Below the pieces are notes generated by a model. That model saw only the letters and a list, made by a program, of their open reading frames with translations. It searched no databases and was not told the origin of the DNA. The position numbers and the translations under genes were made by a program. From contig NZ_JAMZFT010000001.1 of assembly GCF_024158125.1 (NCBI RefSeq), positions 124,001-188,000 of the forward strand: 64,000 nucleotides of DNA, read 5' to 3'. The DNA comes from Futiania mangrovi (lineage in GTDB: Bacteria; Pseudomonadota; Alphaproteobacteria; Futianiales; Futianiaceae). This document shows, piece after piece, positions 48,004 to 59,202 of the stretch (position 1 is the first letter of the stretch; each line of letters starts with the position of its first letter).

Positions 48004-48377
48004 TGCGTTTTGTGAACGTGCTGCTGTTTCTCCTGATCGCGGCGACGTCCGTCGGCGTCTACCGCGTGAAATATGCGGTCATGGATCTCGAGAAGGAGGC
48101 GACGCAGCTCTCCGCCCGGTTGCTGGAGGAGCGTGACTCCATCCGCACCTACCAGGCCGAGTGGACCTATCTGAACGAGCCGCGCCGGCTCGAGGGGCTG
48201 GCCCAGCGTCACCTGACACTTCAACCGGTCAATGCCCGCCAGATCATGGCGCCGGCGCAACTGCCGCTGCGTCCGCCGCCGGGGGATGCGGAAATCTTCG
48301 CCGAGCTGCCGGACGGCACCATCATCCGCCTGCCCCAATACAAGCCCTGGGTTCCTGCTTGGGAAACGCGCCAATGA
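48000..48377 (+). CDS. ftsL: cell division protein FtsL
   Basis: FtsL forms the FtsQLB complex that activates septal synthesis. The 125-residue protein has the expected bitopic plan: [24 protein letters not shown] is one transmembrane helix at the very N-terminus, followed by a coiled coil ([23 protein letters not shown]) and the [19 protein letters not shown] motif. The extended C-terminal tail is rich in Pro. ATG at 48000 overlaps the rsmH stop; a second ATG at 48003 is adjacent. The stop overlaps ftsI. Confidence 0.9.
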   Translation: MMRFVNVLLFLLIAATSVGVYRVKYAVMDLEKEATQLSARLLEERDSIRTYQAEWTYLNEPRRLEGLAQRHLTLQPVNARQIMAPAQLPLRPPPGDAEIFAELPDGTIIRLPQYKPWVPAWETRQ

Positions 48378-50089
48378 CCGACGTGACCTACGCCAAGCCC
48401 CGGCCGCACGCTCCCGCCCGTACGCGGCGGGTTCTGCGTTTGGACGGGGAGCAGCGGGCCGCGATGGAGACGGGCCGCAACCGCATGGCGCTCGCCGCTG
48501 TCGTGTTTGCCGCGGCGTTCGGCGTCCTGGGCATGCGCCTCGTCGACCTGGGCGTGCTGCGCGATGCCGGTGAGCCCGTGGCCGCCGCCATGACCTCGCA
48601 GCTTTCGGCGGGGCGCGCCGACATCGTGGACCGCAACGGCGTCCTTCTCGCGACGGAGCTTCCGACGGCCTCGCTCTTTGCCGACGCGCGCCGTGTGCTC
48701 GATCCCGCCGATGCCGCCCGCCGCCTGGTCCGGGTTCTGCCGGAACTTGACGAGGCGCAGGTGCTGGGCCGTCTCGACTCGCGCAAGGCCTTCGTCTGGA
48801 TCGCCCGCGCGCTTACCCCGCGCCAGCAGGAAGCGGTCCTCAACCTCGGCATCCCCGGTCTCGATTTCGTCCGGGAGGAACGCCGCGTCTACCCGCAGGG
48901 CCGCGCCGCGCCGCATATCGTCGGCTTCGTGGACGTGGACAACCGCGGCATCGCGGGCATGGAGAAGGCGTTCGAGCAGGCGCTGACCGACCCGGAGCGT
49001 GCGGGCAAGCCGCTTGCCCTGTCCATCGATCTGCGCGTCCAGCACATCCTGCGCGACGCGCTGGCGGCACAGATGTCCAAGCACCAGGCGATCGGCGCAA
49101 CCGGCCTCGTCATGGACGTACGGACGGGCGAACTGCTGGCCATGGTCTCGCTGCCCGATTTCGATCCGAACCAGCCGGCGCAGTTCGAGCCCGAGCGCCT
49201 GTTCAACCGGGCGACGCTCGGCGTCTACGAGATGGGTTCCACCTTCAAGATCTTCAACACGGCGATGGCGCTCGACTCCGGCGCGGTGCGGGTAAACGAC
49301 AGCTTCGACGCCAGCAAGCCCATCAAGATCGGACGCTTCACCATCAACGACTATCACGGCAAGCACCGGTGGCTGTCGGTGCCGGAGGTGTTCAAGTATT
49401 CCTCCAACATCGGTTCGGCGCGAATGGCGCTGGCGGTGGGCGCGGAGACGCAGCGTGCCTATCTGCGCGACCTGGGCCTGCTGGAAGCTGCCGTGCTCGA
49501 GGTGCCGGAAGTCGGCAAGCCGCTCGTGCCTTCGCCCTGGCGGGAGGTGAACACGCTGACCGTTTCCTATGGGCACGGCCTCGCGGTCACTCCCGTTCAG
49601 CTTGCAGGCGCGGTGGCCGCCGTGGTCAACGGCGGCCGCAAGGTCGTGCCGACCCTCCTGCGGCAGGACCACGCCACTCCGGGCGAACAGGTGATCTCCG
49701 CTCGGACCAGCGCTCTCATGCGCGACCTCATGCGCCTTGCCGTGCTCGACGGCACGGGGCGGAATGCCGACGTACCGGGCTATCCCGTCATCGGCAAGAC
49801 CGGGACGGCAGAGAAGGCGAACGCCGGCGGCTATGCACGCAAGGCGCTCCTCTCCTCGTTCGTCGGCGCGTTTCCGGCGCACGATCCCCGGTTTCTCGTG
49901 CTGGCCGTCATCGACGAGCCGAAGCCGACACCCGACACGCACGGCTATGCGACCGGCGGATGGGTTGCCGCGCCTGCCGTGCGCGAGGTCGTCGCCCGCC
50001 TCGGGCCGCTCTACGGACTTCGGCCGAGCCTGCCTCAAGAAGGCCCGAATCCGGACGTGAGGGTGGCCTCTTTCACCGTGAACGACTGA
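48374..50089 (+). CDS. ftsI: septal peptidoglycan transpeptidase FtsI (PBP3)
   Basis: It crosslinks septal peptidoglycan. The 571-residue protein has a basic cytoplasmic start, one transmembrane helix (about 38-55), a PBP dimer/pedestal domain (RADIVDRNGVLLATELPT, GIAGMEKAFEQAL) and a transpeptidase domain with the three penicillin-binding motifs: GSTFKIFN (active-site Ser), SSN (YSSNIGSARM) and GKTGTAEKANAGGY (KTG). GHGLAVTPVQLAGAV is also typical. Overlaps ftsL by 4 nt; murE starts 6 nt after it. Confidence 0.96.
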   Translation: MTDVTYAKPRPHAPARTRRVLRLDGEQRAAMETGRNRMALAAVVFAAAFGVLGMRLVDLGVLRDAGEPVAAAMTSQLSAGRADIVDRNGVLLATELPTASLFADARRVLDPADAARRLVRVLPELDEAQVLGRLDSRKAFVWIARALTPRQQEAVLNLGIPGLDFVREERRVYPQGRAAPHIVGFVDVDNRGIAGMEKAFEQALTDPERAGKPLALSIDLRVQHILRDALAAQMSKHQAIGATGLVMDVRTGELLAMVSLPDFDPNQPAQFEPERLFNRATLGVYEMGSTFKIFNTAMALDSGAVRVNDSFDASKPIKIGRFTINDYHGKHRWLSVPEVFKYSSNIGSARMALAVGAETQRAYLRDLGLLEAAVLEVPEVGKPLVPSPWREVNTLTVSYGHGLAVTPVQLAGAVAAVVNGGRKVVPTLLRQDHATPGEQVISARTSALMRDLMRLAVLDGTGRNADVPGYPVIGKTGTAEKANAGGYARKALLSSFVGAFPAHDPRFLVLAVIDEPKPTPDTHGYATGGWVAAPAVREVVARLGPLYGLRPSLPQEGPNPDVRVASFTVND

Positions 50090-50095
50090 GGGGCT

Positions 50096-51586
50096 ATGAA
50101 GCTGGATGCGCTCATCACTGCCGATCTTCCGCCAGCCCGCGGGACGGACGCGACTGCGTCCGCGCGGGACGTGGAGATCTGCGGGCTGACCGCGGACAGC
50201 CGCGAGGTCCGGCCCGGCTATCTCTTCGCGGCCCTGCCCGGAACGCGCACCGACGGCGCCCGTTTCGCGCAGGAGGCGGTGGCGCGGGGCGCCATTGCGA
50301 TTCTCGCGCCGGAAGAGACGGCTGCGGCGATGCGGTTCGAGGGCGTGCACGTGATCGGCGCGAAGAACCCGCGCCGCGCCTTCGCAAGGATGGCCGCCGC
50401 CTGGCACGGGCGCCAGCCGGATATCGCGGTCGCGGTCACGGGTACCAACGGCAAGTCCTCCGTGGTGGAGTTCACCCGCCAGGTCTGGGCCGCACTGGGG
50501 CGCGAGGCCGCAGCGCTGGGCACGCTGGGCGTCGTGACAGGCAGGGGCGTCGAGGCGACGACCCACACGACACCGGACCCGGTCGCGCTGCATGCCCTTC
50601 TGGCGGACCTGAAGGACCGCGGCATCGAGCGCGTGGCGTTCGAGGCGTCGAGCCACGGCCTCTCTCAATATCGCACCGACGGCGTGCGGCTGACGGCGGC
50701 TGCCTTCACCAACCTAACGCGCGATCACCAGGACTATCACCCGACGCACGAGGATTACCTGCTCGCCAAGCTGCGCCTGTTCGGCGAGGTGCTGGGCCCC
50801 GGCGGCACCGCGGTGCTCAACGCCGACGACGCCCACTTCACGGACTTCGAGGACGTGTGCTGGGCGCGGGGGCTCAAGGTCCTGACCTATGGCGCGGGCG
50901 GCCGCGATCTCGTGCTCGAGGACGCCGATCCGCACGGGGAAGGCCAGGCCGTCACCGTGCGCGCGTTCGGGGTGCGACGTCATCTCGACCTCGCATTGAG
51001 CGGGCGCTTCCAGGCGATGAACGCGCTCGCCGCTGCGGGCCTCGCCATCGCCAGCGGCGAGGATGCCGACGCGGTATTCGCCGTGTTGCCGGCGCTGAAG
51101 CCCGTTCCGGGGCGGATGGAGCGCGTGGGCACGACACCGTCGGGCGCGGCCGTCTATGTGGACTATGCGCACACGCCTGACGCGCTCGAGACCGTGCTCA
51201 CGGCGCTGCGCCCGCACGCGCACGGAGCCTTGCATGTCGTTTTCGGTTGCGGCGGCGACCGGGACCGCGGCAAGCGCCCGCTCATGGGAGAGGTGGCCGC
51301 GCGCCTTGCCGACCGAGCGGTCGTGACCGACGACAATCCGCGCAGCGAGGATCCGGCGGCGATCCGGGCGGAGATCCTTGCCGCCGCGCCGGGCGCGATC
51401 GACGGTGGGGAGCGGCGGGCGGCGATCTGTGAAGCAGTGGCGGCGCTCGGTCCTGGCGACCTGCTGCTGATCGCGGGCAAGGGGCACGAGACGGGCCAGA
51501 CGATCGGCGCGCAGGTCATTGCCTTCGACGACCGGGATGTCGCGCGCGAGGCGATCGCCGCCCAGGGCGGAAAGGGGGCGGCATGA
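50096..51586 (+). CDS. murE: UDP-MurNAc-L-Ala-D-Glu:meso-diaminopimelate ligase MurE
   Basis: It adds the third residue to the peptidoglycan stem peptide. The 496 residues show the three Mur-ligase domains: ADSREVRPGYLFAALPG, the ATP site VAVTGTNGKSSVVEF, the central NLTRDHQDYHPTHEDY and the DNPRSEDP motif, whose Asn and Arg select meso-diaminopimelate over lysine. The Gram-negative wall chemistry is therefore readable from the sequence. The stop overlaps murF by 4 nt. Confidence 0.96.
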   Translation: MKLDALITADLPPARGTDATASARDVEICGLTADSREVRPGYLFAALPGTRTDGARFAQEAVARGAIAILAPEETAAAMRFEGVHVIGAKNPRRAFARMAAAWHGRQPDIAVAVTGTNGKSSVVEFTRQVWAALGREAAALGTLGVVTGRGVEATTHTTPDPVALHALLADLKDRGIERVAFEASSHGLSQYRTDGVRLTAAAFTNLTRDHQDYHPTHEDYLLAKLRLFGEVLGPGGTAVLNADDAHFTDFEDVCWARGLKVLTYGAGGRDLVLEDADPHGEGQAVTVRAFGVRRHLDLALSGRFQAMNALAAAGLAIASGEDADAVFAVLPALKPVPGRMERVGTTPSGAAVYVDYAHTPDALETVLTALRPHAHGALHVVFGCGGDRDRGKRPLMGEVAARLADRAVVTDDNPRSEDPAAIRAEILAAAPGAIDGGERRAAICEAVAALGPGDLLLIAGKGHETGQTIGAQVIAFDDRDVAREAIAAQGGKGAA

Positions 51587-53004
51587 CCGCGCCTCAGCCG
51601 CTCTGGACCTCCGCTGAGATGATGGCCGCGACCGGCGGGCGCATCGGTGCCGATGTGACAGTCACGGGCGTCTCCATCGACACGCGGACGCTGGCTCCGG
51701 GCGACCTGTTCGTGGCGCTTGAGGGGGAGAACCGCGACGGCCATACGTTCGTCGCGGACGCACTGGCGCGCGGCGCCGCGGCGGCAATAGTCGTGCGCGT
51801 GCCGGACGGCGTGGCTCCCGACGCCCCGCTGCTCATTGTCGAGGATACGCTCGAGGGCTTGCGCGCGTTGGGCCGCGCGGCGCGTGCGCGCATCGACGGC
51901 ACGGTGATCGGCGTCACGGGGAGCGTCGGCAAGACCAGCACGAAGGAGGCCCTGGCCGCCGCCTTCGGGGCCCAGGGGGCGACGCACGCGGCGCAGGCGT
52001 CCTACAACAATCATTGGGGCGTGCCGCTGACGCTCGCCCGCATGCCGCGCGAAACGCGCTTCGCCGTGATCGAGATGGGCATGAACCACGCGGGCGAGAT
52101 CGCACCGCTCTCGCGCCTCGCGCGTCCGCATGTCGCCATCATCACGACGGTTGCGCCGGTGCACCTGGAAAACTTCGCCGACGTGTCGGGTATCGCCGAC
52201 GCCAAGGCGGAAATCATCGACGGGCTGGAGCCGGGGGGCACGCTGCTGCTCAACGCCGACAACGCCTGGACGCCGCGTATTCGAGACAGGGCACAGGCTG
52301 CGGGCGTGCGCCATGTCCTGACCTTCGGCGAGGCGGCAGACGCCGACATCCGGGCCGAGCGGATCGCGCTGAAGCCCGAGACCTCCTGCATCGCGGCGAC
52401 CGTGTGCGGAACGCCGGTCACCTACAAGCTGGGCGCGCCCGGCCGGCATCTTGCCCTCAATTCGCTCGCGGTGCTGGGCGCGGTGCACGCGGCCGGCGGC
52501 GACCTTGCAAGGGCGGCGCTGGCGCTGGCCGGGGTCCGGCCCGCCTCCGGGCGGGGCGAGCGGATCGAGATCGGGCTTCCCGGCGGCGCGGCACTCCTGA
52601 TCGACGAGAGCTACAACGCCAACCCCACCTCGGTGGGGGCGGCGCTCGACCTGCTGGCGCAGGCGCCGGTGGGCGACCGGGGACGGCGGATCGCGATCCT
52701 GGGCGACATGCTGGAACTCGGACCGGAAGCGGAGGCCCTGCACGCCGGGCTCGCGGAGGCGGTCGCACGGGCTGGCATCGACCGCGTGCATTGCGCCGGG
52801 CCGCTGATGCGCGCGCTCCACGATGCGCTGCCGGCGCGTGTGCGCGGCGTGTGGGCGCAGTCGAGCGCAGACCTGGCCGACCGTGCCGCCGCAGACCTGC
52901 GGCCCGGAGATGCGGTGATGGTGAAGGGGTCACTGGGAAGCCGGATGGCCCGCGTTGTCGAGGCGTTGCGTGCACGCGATGTACGCGGACGCCGGGCGGG
53001 TTAG
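51583..53004 (+). CDS. murF: UDP-MurNAc-tripeptide:D-Ala-D-Ala ligase MurF
   Basis: It adds the D-Ala-D-Ala dipeptide, finishing the UDP-MurNAc-pentapeptide. The 473-residue protein has [21 protein letters not shown], the ATP site [18 protein letters not shown] (one of the Mur-type GxxGKT/S loops), [22 protein letters not shown] and [11 protein letters not shown]. The ATG overlaps the murE stop. Confidence 0.95.
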   Translation: MTAPQPLWTSAEMMAATGGRIGADVTVTGVSIDTRTLAPGDLFVALEGENRDGHTFVADALARGAAAAIVVRVPDGVAPDAPLLIVEDTLEGLRALGRAARARIDGTVIGVTGSVGKTSTKEALAAAFGAQGATHAAQASYNNHWGVPLTLARMPRETRFAVIEMGMNHAGEIAPLSRLARPHVAIITTVAPVHLENFADVSGIADAKAEIIDGLEPGGTLLLNADNAWTPRIRDRAQAAGVRHVLTFGEAADADIRAERIALKPETSCIAATVCGTPVTYKLGAPGRHLALNSLAVLGAVHAAGGDLARAALALAGVRPASGRGERIEIGLPGGAALLIDESYNANPTSVGAALDLLAQAPVGDRGRRIAILGDMLELGPEAEALHAGLAEAVARAGIDRVHCAGPLMRALHDALPARVRGVWAQSSADLADRAAADLRPGDAVMVKGSLGSRMARVVEALRARDVRGRRAG

Positions 53005-53012
53005 GGGGTGCC

Positions 53013-54101
53013 ATGCTCGAACTGCTGCTGCTGAACCTGTCTCCCCAGTTTCCGGGCGTGAACGTCTTCCGGTACCTGACGTTCCGGACGGGCGGGGCGA
53101 TCATGACCTCGCTGGTGGTCGCCTTCCTGCTGGGGCCGGCGATCATCCGCTGGCTGAAGAGCCTGCAGAAGAAGGGCCAGCCGATCCGCGACGACGGACC
53201 GCAGAGCCACATCGTCTCGAAGGCAGGCACCCCGACGATGGGCGGCGTGCTGATCCTCGTGTCGGCGCTGGCGTCCACGCTGCTGTGGACCGACCTCGCC
53301 AACCCCTACGTCTGGATCGCGATCCTGGTGACGGTCGGTTTCGGCCTGATCGGGTTTGCCGACGACTACCTGAAAGTGACAAAGGCGAACGTGCGCGGCG
53401 TGCCGGGCAAGGTGCGCCTCGCGGCGGGGGCAGCGATCTCGGCCTGTGCCGCGATCGCCGTGCACCAGCTTTCGCCGGAGCCGCTGGCCGGTACGCTGGC
53501 CGTGCCATTCTTCAAGGACGCCCTGATCACGCTCGGATGGTTCTTCGTACCCTTCGCGATCTTCGTGATCGTCGGCGCGGCGAACGCGGTCAACCTCACC
53601 GACGGGCTCGACGGGCTGGCCATCGTGCCCGTGATGATCGCGGCGGCTAGCTTCGGGCTCATCTCCTATCTCGTCGGCAACGCGGTCTTCTCGGACTATC
53701 TTCAGATCCACTACGTCCCCGGCACGGGCGAGCTTGCGGTCCTGTGCGGCGCGCTGATCGGTGCGGGGCTGGGATTCCTGTGGTTCAACGCACCGCCCGC
53801 GATGGTGTTCATGGGGGACACCGGGTCGCTCGCGCTTGGCGGGGCACTGGGCGCGATCGGCGTCATCACCAAGCACGAGATCGTGCTCGCCGTGATCGGC
53901 GGGCTGTTCGTGCTGGAGACCGTGTCGGTCATCGTCCAGGTGGTGAGCTTCAAGCTGACCGGCCGGCGGGTCTTCAAGATGGCGCCGATCCACCATCATT
54001 TCGAGCAACTGGGCTGGCAGGAGCCGACCATCGTGATCCGCTTCTGGATCATCGCGGTCGTGCTGGCGCTGATCGGTCTGTCGACGCTGAAACTGAGGTA
54101 G
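53013..54101 (+). CDS. mraY: phospho-MurNAc-pentapeptide translocase MraY
   Basis: It transfers phospho-MurNAc-pentapeptide to undecaprenyl phosphate, making lipid I. The 362-residue integral membrane protein has about ten helices and the family motifs: [15 protein letters not shown] (two catalytic Asp), [21 protein letters not shown] and MAPIHHHFE near the C-terminus. AGGGGG precedes the start at 53013, which lies 8 nt after murF. Confidence 0.97.
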   Translation: MLELLLLNLSPQFPGVNVFRYLTFRTGGAIMTSLVVAFLLGPAIIRWLKSLQKKGQPIRDDGPQSHIVSKAGTPTMGGVLILVSALASTLLWTDLANPYVWIAILVTVGFGLIGFADDYLKVTKANVRGVPGKVRLAAGAAISACAAIAVHQLSPEPLAGTLAVPFFKDALITLGWFFVPFAIFVIVGAANAVNLTDGLDGLAIVPVMIAAASFGLISYLVGNAVFSDYLQIHYVPGTGELAVLCGALIGAGLGFLWFNAPPAMVFMGDTGSLALGGALGAIGVITKHEIVLAVIGGLFVLETVSVIVQVVSFKLTGRRVFKMAPIHHHFEQLGWQEPTIVIRFWIIAVVLALIGLSTLKLR

Positions 54102-54105
54102 GGCG

Positions 54106-55506
54106 ATGCTGGCGCGCGGTTTCCAGGGACGCAATGTTGTGGTGTTCGGTCTCTCGCGGACCGGCCTCGCGGTGGCGCGTGCGCTCGCGCTGGGCGGCGC
54201 GAGGGTGGTGGCGTGGGACGACCAGCTCGCGGCGCGCGAGAAGGCAGCGGCCCTGGGCATCCCGCTCGACGATCCGTCCCGCGTCGTATGGGGAGAGGTG
54301 AGCGCGCTCGTCCTCTCGCCCGGCGTGCCGCTGACCCATCCGCAGCCGCACTGGGTCGTGGACCTGGCCCGTGCAGCGGGCACGCCCGTCATTGGGGACA
54401 TCGAGGTGCTGGGCCGCACGCTGAGCCTGGGGCACGCCCCCCGCCATGTCGTCGGCGTCACCGGCACGAACGGCAAGTCCACCACGACGGCGCTGATCGG
54501 GCATCTGCTTGCCGGAGCCTACGGTCTCGACCACGTGGCGGTTGCCGGGAACATCGGGCGGGCGGTCTTCGACCTCGATCACGTCCCGGACGAGGCACTG
54601 GTGCTGGAGCTGTCCTCATACCAGCTCGATCTCGTGAAGAGCTTCCGCCCGACGATCGGTGCCTGGCTGAACATCACGCCCGACCACATCGACCGGCACG
54701 GCGACATCGACGGCTATGTCCGCGCCAAGAAGCGCATGTTCGCCGCCATGACCGACAAGGACATGGCGGTCGTCGGCGTCGACGACACGACGAGCGCCGG
54801 GGTCGCGACCGAACTGGAAAAGCGGAAAGGCGGGCCGAAGGTCGTCCGCGTGACCGTCGGCACGCGGGCGCGCAAGGGTATCTCCTGCGTCGACGGGCTC
54901 ATTCACGAGAACGGCAAGGCGGCCGCCGACGTGCGCGACGTGCCCTCCCTGCGCGGGGCGCACAATTGGCAGAACGCCGCCGTGGCATTCGCGGTGGCGC
55001 GCGCTGCGGGCGTCTCCGCCACGGACATCGCGGCACGGATCGGCAGCTTTCCGGGCCTCGCGCACCGGATGGAGGAAATCGCGGTCGTCGACGGCGTGCG
55101 CTTCGTCAACGACAGCAAGGCCACCAACGCCGACGCCGCGGCGAAGTCGCTGGCGGCCTTCAAGCGGATCTACTGGATCGCCGGAGGGCGCGCCAAGGAG
55201 GGTGGGATTGCGCCGCTCAAGCCGCTTTTCCCGAATGTTGCGCGTGCCTACCTGATCGGCGAGGCCGCGCCGCAGTTCGCCCAGACGCTGGGCAGCGAGG
55301 TGCCCCATACGCTCGCCGGAACGCTGGAGCGAGCGGTCGCCCGCGCCTATGCCGACGCCCGCGCGGACGGCAGCGGGGACGCCACGATCCTGCTCGCACC
55401 CGCGTGCGCATCTTTCGACCAATTCTCGGACTACGAGGCGCGGGGGGCGGCCTTCCGCGCGCTTGCCCTCGGCATTGCCCACGAGAAGAACGGAGCCGCC
55501 GCATGA
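54106..55506 (+). CDS. murD: UDP-MurNAc-L-Ala:D-Glu ligase MurD
   Basis: It adds D-glutamate to UDP-MurNAc-L-Ala. The 466 residues include the N-terminal Rossmann start VVVFGLSRTGLAVARAL, the ATP site VGVTGTNGKSTTTALIGH, LELSSYQLDLV, NITPDHIDRHG and the C-terminal FVNDSKATNADAA and ASFDQFSDYEARG motifs. It starts 4 nt after mraY; its stop overlaps ftsW. Confidence 0.96.
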   Translation: MLARGFQGRNVVVFGLSRTGLAVARALALGGARVVAWDDQLAAREKAAALGIPLDDPSRVVWGEVSALVLSPGVPLTHPQPHWVVDLARAAGTPVIGDIEVLGRTLSLGHAPRHVVGVTGTNGKSTTTALIGHLLAGAYGLDHVAVAGNIGRAVFDLDHVPDEALVLELSSYQLDLVKSFRPTIGAWLNITPDHIDRHGDIDGYVRAKKRMFAAMTDKDMAVVGVDDTTSAGVATELEKRKGGPKVVRVTVGTRARKGISCVDGLIHENGKAAADVRDVPSLRGAHNWQNAAVAFAVARAAGVSATDIAARIGSFPGLAHRMEEIAVVDGVRFVNDSKATNADAAAKSLAAFKRIYWIAGGRAKEGGIAPLKPLFPNVARAYLIGEAAPQFAQTLGSEVPHTLAGTLERAVARAYADARADGSGDATILLAPACASFDQFSDYEARGAAFRALALGIAHEKNGAAA

Positions 55507-56645
55507 CGACCTTCGCCCGCGCCGACACGCGCCCCCTGGCGCAATGGTGGTGGACCGTCGACCGGTGGTGCCTCGGCGCCCTGTTTGCGCTGGCCTGTCT
55601 CGGCCTTCTGCTTGTGCTGGCGGCGAGCCCCGCGGTCGCCAACCGCATCGACATCGCGGAGTTTCATTTCGTGATCCGGCAGGCGGTGTTCGTCTCGATC
55701 GCACTTGCGGCAATGGTGGGTGTTTCGATGCTGGGCCCGCTTGCGGTGCGGCGCACGGGTGTGCTGCTGTTCCTGGGCGCGTTGGTCGGCCTTCTGCTGA
55801 CCCTGACGATAGCGCCCGAGGTCAACGGTGCGCACCGCTGGCTGTGGCTCGGGCCCCTGACCATCCAGCCGTCGGAGTTCGCCAAGCCCGGCTTCATCGT
55901 CTTCTGTGCCTGGATGTTCGCCGAGGGCCGCAAGCCCGACGGCTTGCCGGGCGGCTGGATCAGCTTTGTCGCGCTGTGCCTGCTGCTGGCGATCTTCGCC
56001 GCCCAGCCCGATTTCGGGCAGGCCGCACTCGTGACGCTGGTCTGGGTGGGCATGGCATTTGTCGCGGGCGCGCCGATCCTGCCGATCGTCGGTGTCGTTT
56101 CGGCGGGTGCGGGCGGACTCTTCCTCGCCTATCTCTTCGTGCCGCACGTGACGAGCCGGATCGACCGCTTCCTCGACCCGTCCTCCGGCGATACCTACCA
56201 GATGGACACCGCAATCAGCGCCATCACCTCGGGCGGGCTGTTCGGGCGCGGGCCGGGCGAGGGCGTGCTGAAGCGGGTGCTGCCGGATGCGCACACCGAC
56301 TATATCTTCGCCGTCGCGGCGGAGGAGTTCGGCGTGCTCGCCTGCATGGCTCTGGTCGGCATTTTCGCCTTCATCGTGCTGCGTGCCTTCCAGCGCGTGA
56401 TGGGGGAGCGCGACGCCTTCGTGCAACTGGCTGCGGCTGGCCTGATCGGCCTTTTCGGGCTGCAGGCCTTCATCAACATGGGCGTGAACCTCGGCCTGCT
56501 GCCGTCCAAGGGCATGACGCTGCCCTTCATCTCCTATGGCGGTTCCTCGAGCCTCGCCATCGGCATTTCCATGGGCTTCGTGCTGGCGCTGACGCGGCGG
56601 CGGGCGCACGGGCGCAGCGTGTTGAGGAGCGCACAGGGAGCATGA
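55503..56645 (+). CDS. ftsW: septal SEDS glycosyltransferase FtsW
   Basis: With FtsI it polymerises septal glycan from lipid II. The 380-residue SEDS protein has about ten transmembrane helices and the conserved [30 protein letters not shown], the periplasmic loop [44 protein letters not shown] and the final [20 protein letters not shown]. Both ends overlap its neighbours by 4 nt (murD and murG). Confidence 0.96.
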   Translation: MTTFARADTRPLAQWWWTVDRWCLGALFALACLGLLLVLAASPAVANRIDIAEFHFVIRQAVFVSIALAAMVGVSMLGPLAVRRTGVLLFLGALVGLLLTLTIAPEVNGAHRWLWLGPLTIQPSEFAKPGFIVFCAWMFAEGRKPDGLPGGWISFVALCLLLAIFAAQPDFGQAALVTLVWVGMAFVAGAPILPIVGVVSAGAGGLFLAYLFVPHVTSRIDRFLDPSSGDTYQMDTAISAITSGGLFGRGPGEGVLKRVLPDAHTDYIFAVAAEEFGVLACMALVGIFAFIVLRAFQRVMGERDAFVQLAAAGLIGLFGLQAFINMGVNLGLLPSKGMTLPFISYGGSSSLAIGISMGFVLALTRRRAHGRSVLRSAQGA

Positions 56646-57778
56646 CGGAGAAGCGCGCGATTGCACTGGCTGCCGGCGGCACGGGAGGGCACCTCTTCCC
56701 AGCCGAGGCGCTGGCGCGCGCGCTCGTCGACCGCGGCCATCGCATCGTGCTGGTGACGGACCGGCGCGGGCTTGCGTGGGCCGACCGGATTCCCGCCGGG
56801 ACGGTGGTGGAGGTCCCGGCGGCGACCCTGTCGGGCGGTCCGGCGGCGAAGCTCGGCGCGGGTCTCACGATCCTCAAGGGTGTGTTCCAGGCGCGCCGCG
56901 CGCTGAAGGCCGCGGGTGCCTGCGCGGTCGTCGGGTTCGGCGGGTATCCGTCCTTTCCAGCTTGTGCGGCGGCGGCCTTGCTGCGGCTCCCCCTCGTCCT
57001 GCACGAGCAGAACGCCATCCTCGGCCGGACGAACCGTGCGCTCTGCCGGCTGGCGCACATCCTTGCCGTGAGCCATGCCGAGACCGCGGGCGTCCCGCCG
57101 CGGCTGCGTGCCCGGGTGCGCCATGTCGGCAACCCCGTGCGCCCCGAGATCGCGCAGGCTGCGACGGCCTATGCCGCGCCGGAGCCCGGTGCGCCCATCC
57201 ATCTGCTCGTGATCGGTGGCAGCCAGGGTGCCCAGGCGCTGACCGAGGCGGTGCCGGAGGCGCTCGCACATCTCGCCGCGGACGTGCGCGCGCGGCTGCG
57301 GGTGGCCATGCAGGCGCGCGCAGAAGGTCTCGAGCTGGCGCGCGCAACACTCGCCGACGCGGGGATCGAGGGCGAGGTCGCCCCCTTCTTCGACCGGATG
57401 GGAGAGCGGCTGGCATCCGCGCATCTCGTGATTGCACGGGCCGGCGCGTCCACCGTCGCCGAGCTTGCCGTTGCGGGCCGCCCGTCGATCCTCGTCCCGC
57501 TGCCGTCCGCGATGGACGATCAGCAGACGCTCAATGCCGCCGCGCTGGAGCAGGCGGGTGGCGGGGCGCTTCTCCCGCAGGGCCGGCTCGATACGCTGGG
57601 CGCGATGCTGGCCGAGCTTCTGTCGTCGCCGAACCGGCTCCAGGCGATGGCCACCGCGGCCTCGGCGCAGGGCGCGCCGCAGGCGGCGGACGCGCTGGCA
57701 GACCTTGTCGAGACACTGGCGGACGGCGCGACGCCCGCGCCCGCAGCCGCCCCCATTCCCAGGGAGGGACGTGCATGA
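56642..57778 (+). CDS. murG: lipid II synthase MurG
   Basis: It transfers GlcNAc to lipid I to make lipid II at the inner membrane. The 378-residue GT-B enzyme has [17 protein letters not shown] (membrane/lipid side), [45 protein letters not shown] and the UDP-GlcNAc site [23 protein letters not shown]. It overlaps ftsW and murC by 4 nt each. Confidence 0.96.
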   Translation: MTEKRAIALAAGGTGGHLFPAEALARALVDRGHRIVLVTDRRGLAWADRIPAGTVVEVPAATLSGGPAAKLGAGLTILKGVFQARRALKAAGACAVVGFGGYPSFPACAAAALLRLPLVLHEQNAILGRTNRALCRLAHILAVSHAETAGVPPRLRARVRHVGNPVRPEIAQAATAYAAPEPGAPIHLLVIGGSQGAQALTEAVPEALAHLAADVRARLRVAMQARAEGLELARATLADAGIEGEVAPFFDRMGERLASAHLVIARAGASTVAELAVAGRPSILVPLPSAMDDQQTLNAAALEQAGGGALLPQGRLDTLGAMLAELLSSPNRLQAMATAASAQGAPQAADALADLVETLADGATPAPAAAPIPREGRA

Positions 57779-59202
57779 GCAAGCTTCCCCTCGATATCGG
57801 CCTCATCCATTTCGTCGGCATCGGCGGTATCGGCATGAGCGGCATCGCAGAGGTCATGCGCAACCTCGGCCACAAGGTGCAGGGCTCCGACGTGGCGGAA
57901 AGCGCAAACGTGCGCCGCCTGCGCGCCATGGGCATCCCCGTGGAGATCGGCCATCGCGCGGAGAACCTGGGCGAGGCGCGCGTGATCGTGGTGTCCTCCG
58001 CCATCCGCCGCGACAACCCGGAACTGGTCGAGGCGCGCGCGCGCCATCTCCCCGTCGTGCGGCGGGCGGAGATGCTCGCGGAACTGATGCGCCTGAAGAA
58101 CGCGATCGCGGTCGGGGGCACCCACGGCAAGACGACGACGACATCGATGGTCGCCGCCCTGCTCGACGCCGCCGACATTGACCCCACCGTGATCAATGGC
58201 GGGATCATCAATGCCTATGGCACCAACGCCCGGCTCGGCGCGGGCGAGTGGATGGTGGTGGAGGCGGACGAGTCCGACGGTACCTTCGTCAAGCTGCCCG
58301 CGACCATCACGATCGTGACCAACATGGATCCGGAGCATCTGGATCACTACGGCTCCTACGATGCGATGAAGGCCGCCTATCGCGCCTTCGTGGAGAACGT
58401 GCCCTTCTATGGCGTGTCCTTCATGTGCATCGACCACCCGGAAGTACAGGCGCTGGTCGGACGGATCGAGGACCGCCGCGTCGTCACATACGGCATGAAC
58501 CCGCAGGCCGACGTGCGCGCGGTCAACCTGCGTCCGGGCGGCGGAGGAACCAGCTTCGACGTCATCGTGACCAACCGGCGCACGAACGAGACGCGCACGC
58601 TGAAGGACATGCACCTGCCCATGCCGGGCGCCCACAACGTCCAGAATGCGCTCTCCGCGATTGCCGTCGCGCTGGAACTTGGCATCAAGGCACCGGTCAT
58701 TCATGGCGCGCTGGCGCAATTCGGCGGCGTGAAGCGCAGATTTACCGAAGTCGGCGTCTGGAACGGGGTGCGAATCATCGACGATTACGGGCACCATCCG
58801 GTCGAGATCTCCGCCGTCCTCAAGGCCGCGCGCGAGGCGTGCCAGGGGCGCGTCGTCGCCGTGGTGCAACCGCACCGGTTCACGCGGCTGCAATCGCTGT
58901 TCGAGGACTTCTGCCGCTGCTTCAACGATGCCGATACCGTGATCGTGACCGACGTTTACCCCGCAGGCGAGTCCCCCATCGAAGGCGTCGACCGCGACGC
59001 GCTGGTGGCGGGCGTGCGCGCGCACGGGCACCGCGACGTGCTTCCGCTGGAGACGCCGGACGACCTCGCCTCCACGATCGCACGCCGCGTGTCGCCCGGC
59101 GACATGGTCGTCTGTCTCGGCGCGGGCAACATCACGCAATGGGCCAATGCGCTGCCCGACGCGCTGGCCGATTTGAAGCGCCTGAAGGAGGCGTGCAGGT
59201 GA
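57775..59202 (+). CDS. murC: UDP-MurNAc:L-alanine ligase MurC
   Basis: It attaches L-Ala to UDP-MurNAc, the first stem-peptide residue. The 475 residues have [17 protein letters not shown], the ATP site [55 protein letters not shown] and QPHRFTRL. The ATG overlaps the murG stop; AAGGAGG near its 3' end serves murB. Confidence 0.97.
   Translation: MSKLPLDIGLIHFVGIGGIGMSGIAEVMRNLGHKVQGSDVAESANVRRLRAMGIPVEIGHRAENLGEARVIVVSSAIRRDNPELVEARARHLPVVRRAEMLAELMRLKNAIAVGGTHGKTTTTSMVAALLDAADIDPTVINGGIINAYGTNARLGAGEWMVVEADESDGTFVKLPATITIVTNMDPEHLDHYGSYDAMKAAYRAFVENVPFYGVSFMCIDHPEVQALVGRIEDRRVVTYGMNPQADVRAVNLRPGGGGTSFDVIVTNRRTNETRTLKDMHLPMPGAHNVQNALSAIAVALELGIKAPVIHGALAQFGGVKRRFTEVGVWNGVRIIDDYGHHPVEISAVLKAAREACQGRVVAVVQPHRFTRLQSLFEDFCRCFNDADTVIVTDVYPAGESPIEGVDRDALVAGVRAHGHRDVLPLETPDDLASTIARRVSPGDMVVCLGAGNITQWANALPDALADLKRLKEACR

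Noticed and set aside
48221-50668. An 815-codon open frame antisense to ftsI and the start of murE
   Set aside because: The + strand genes have catalytic motifs and ATGA junctions. The antisense translation is repetitive and Arg/His-rich, typical of GC-driven shadow frames.
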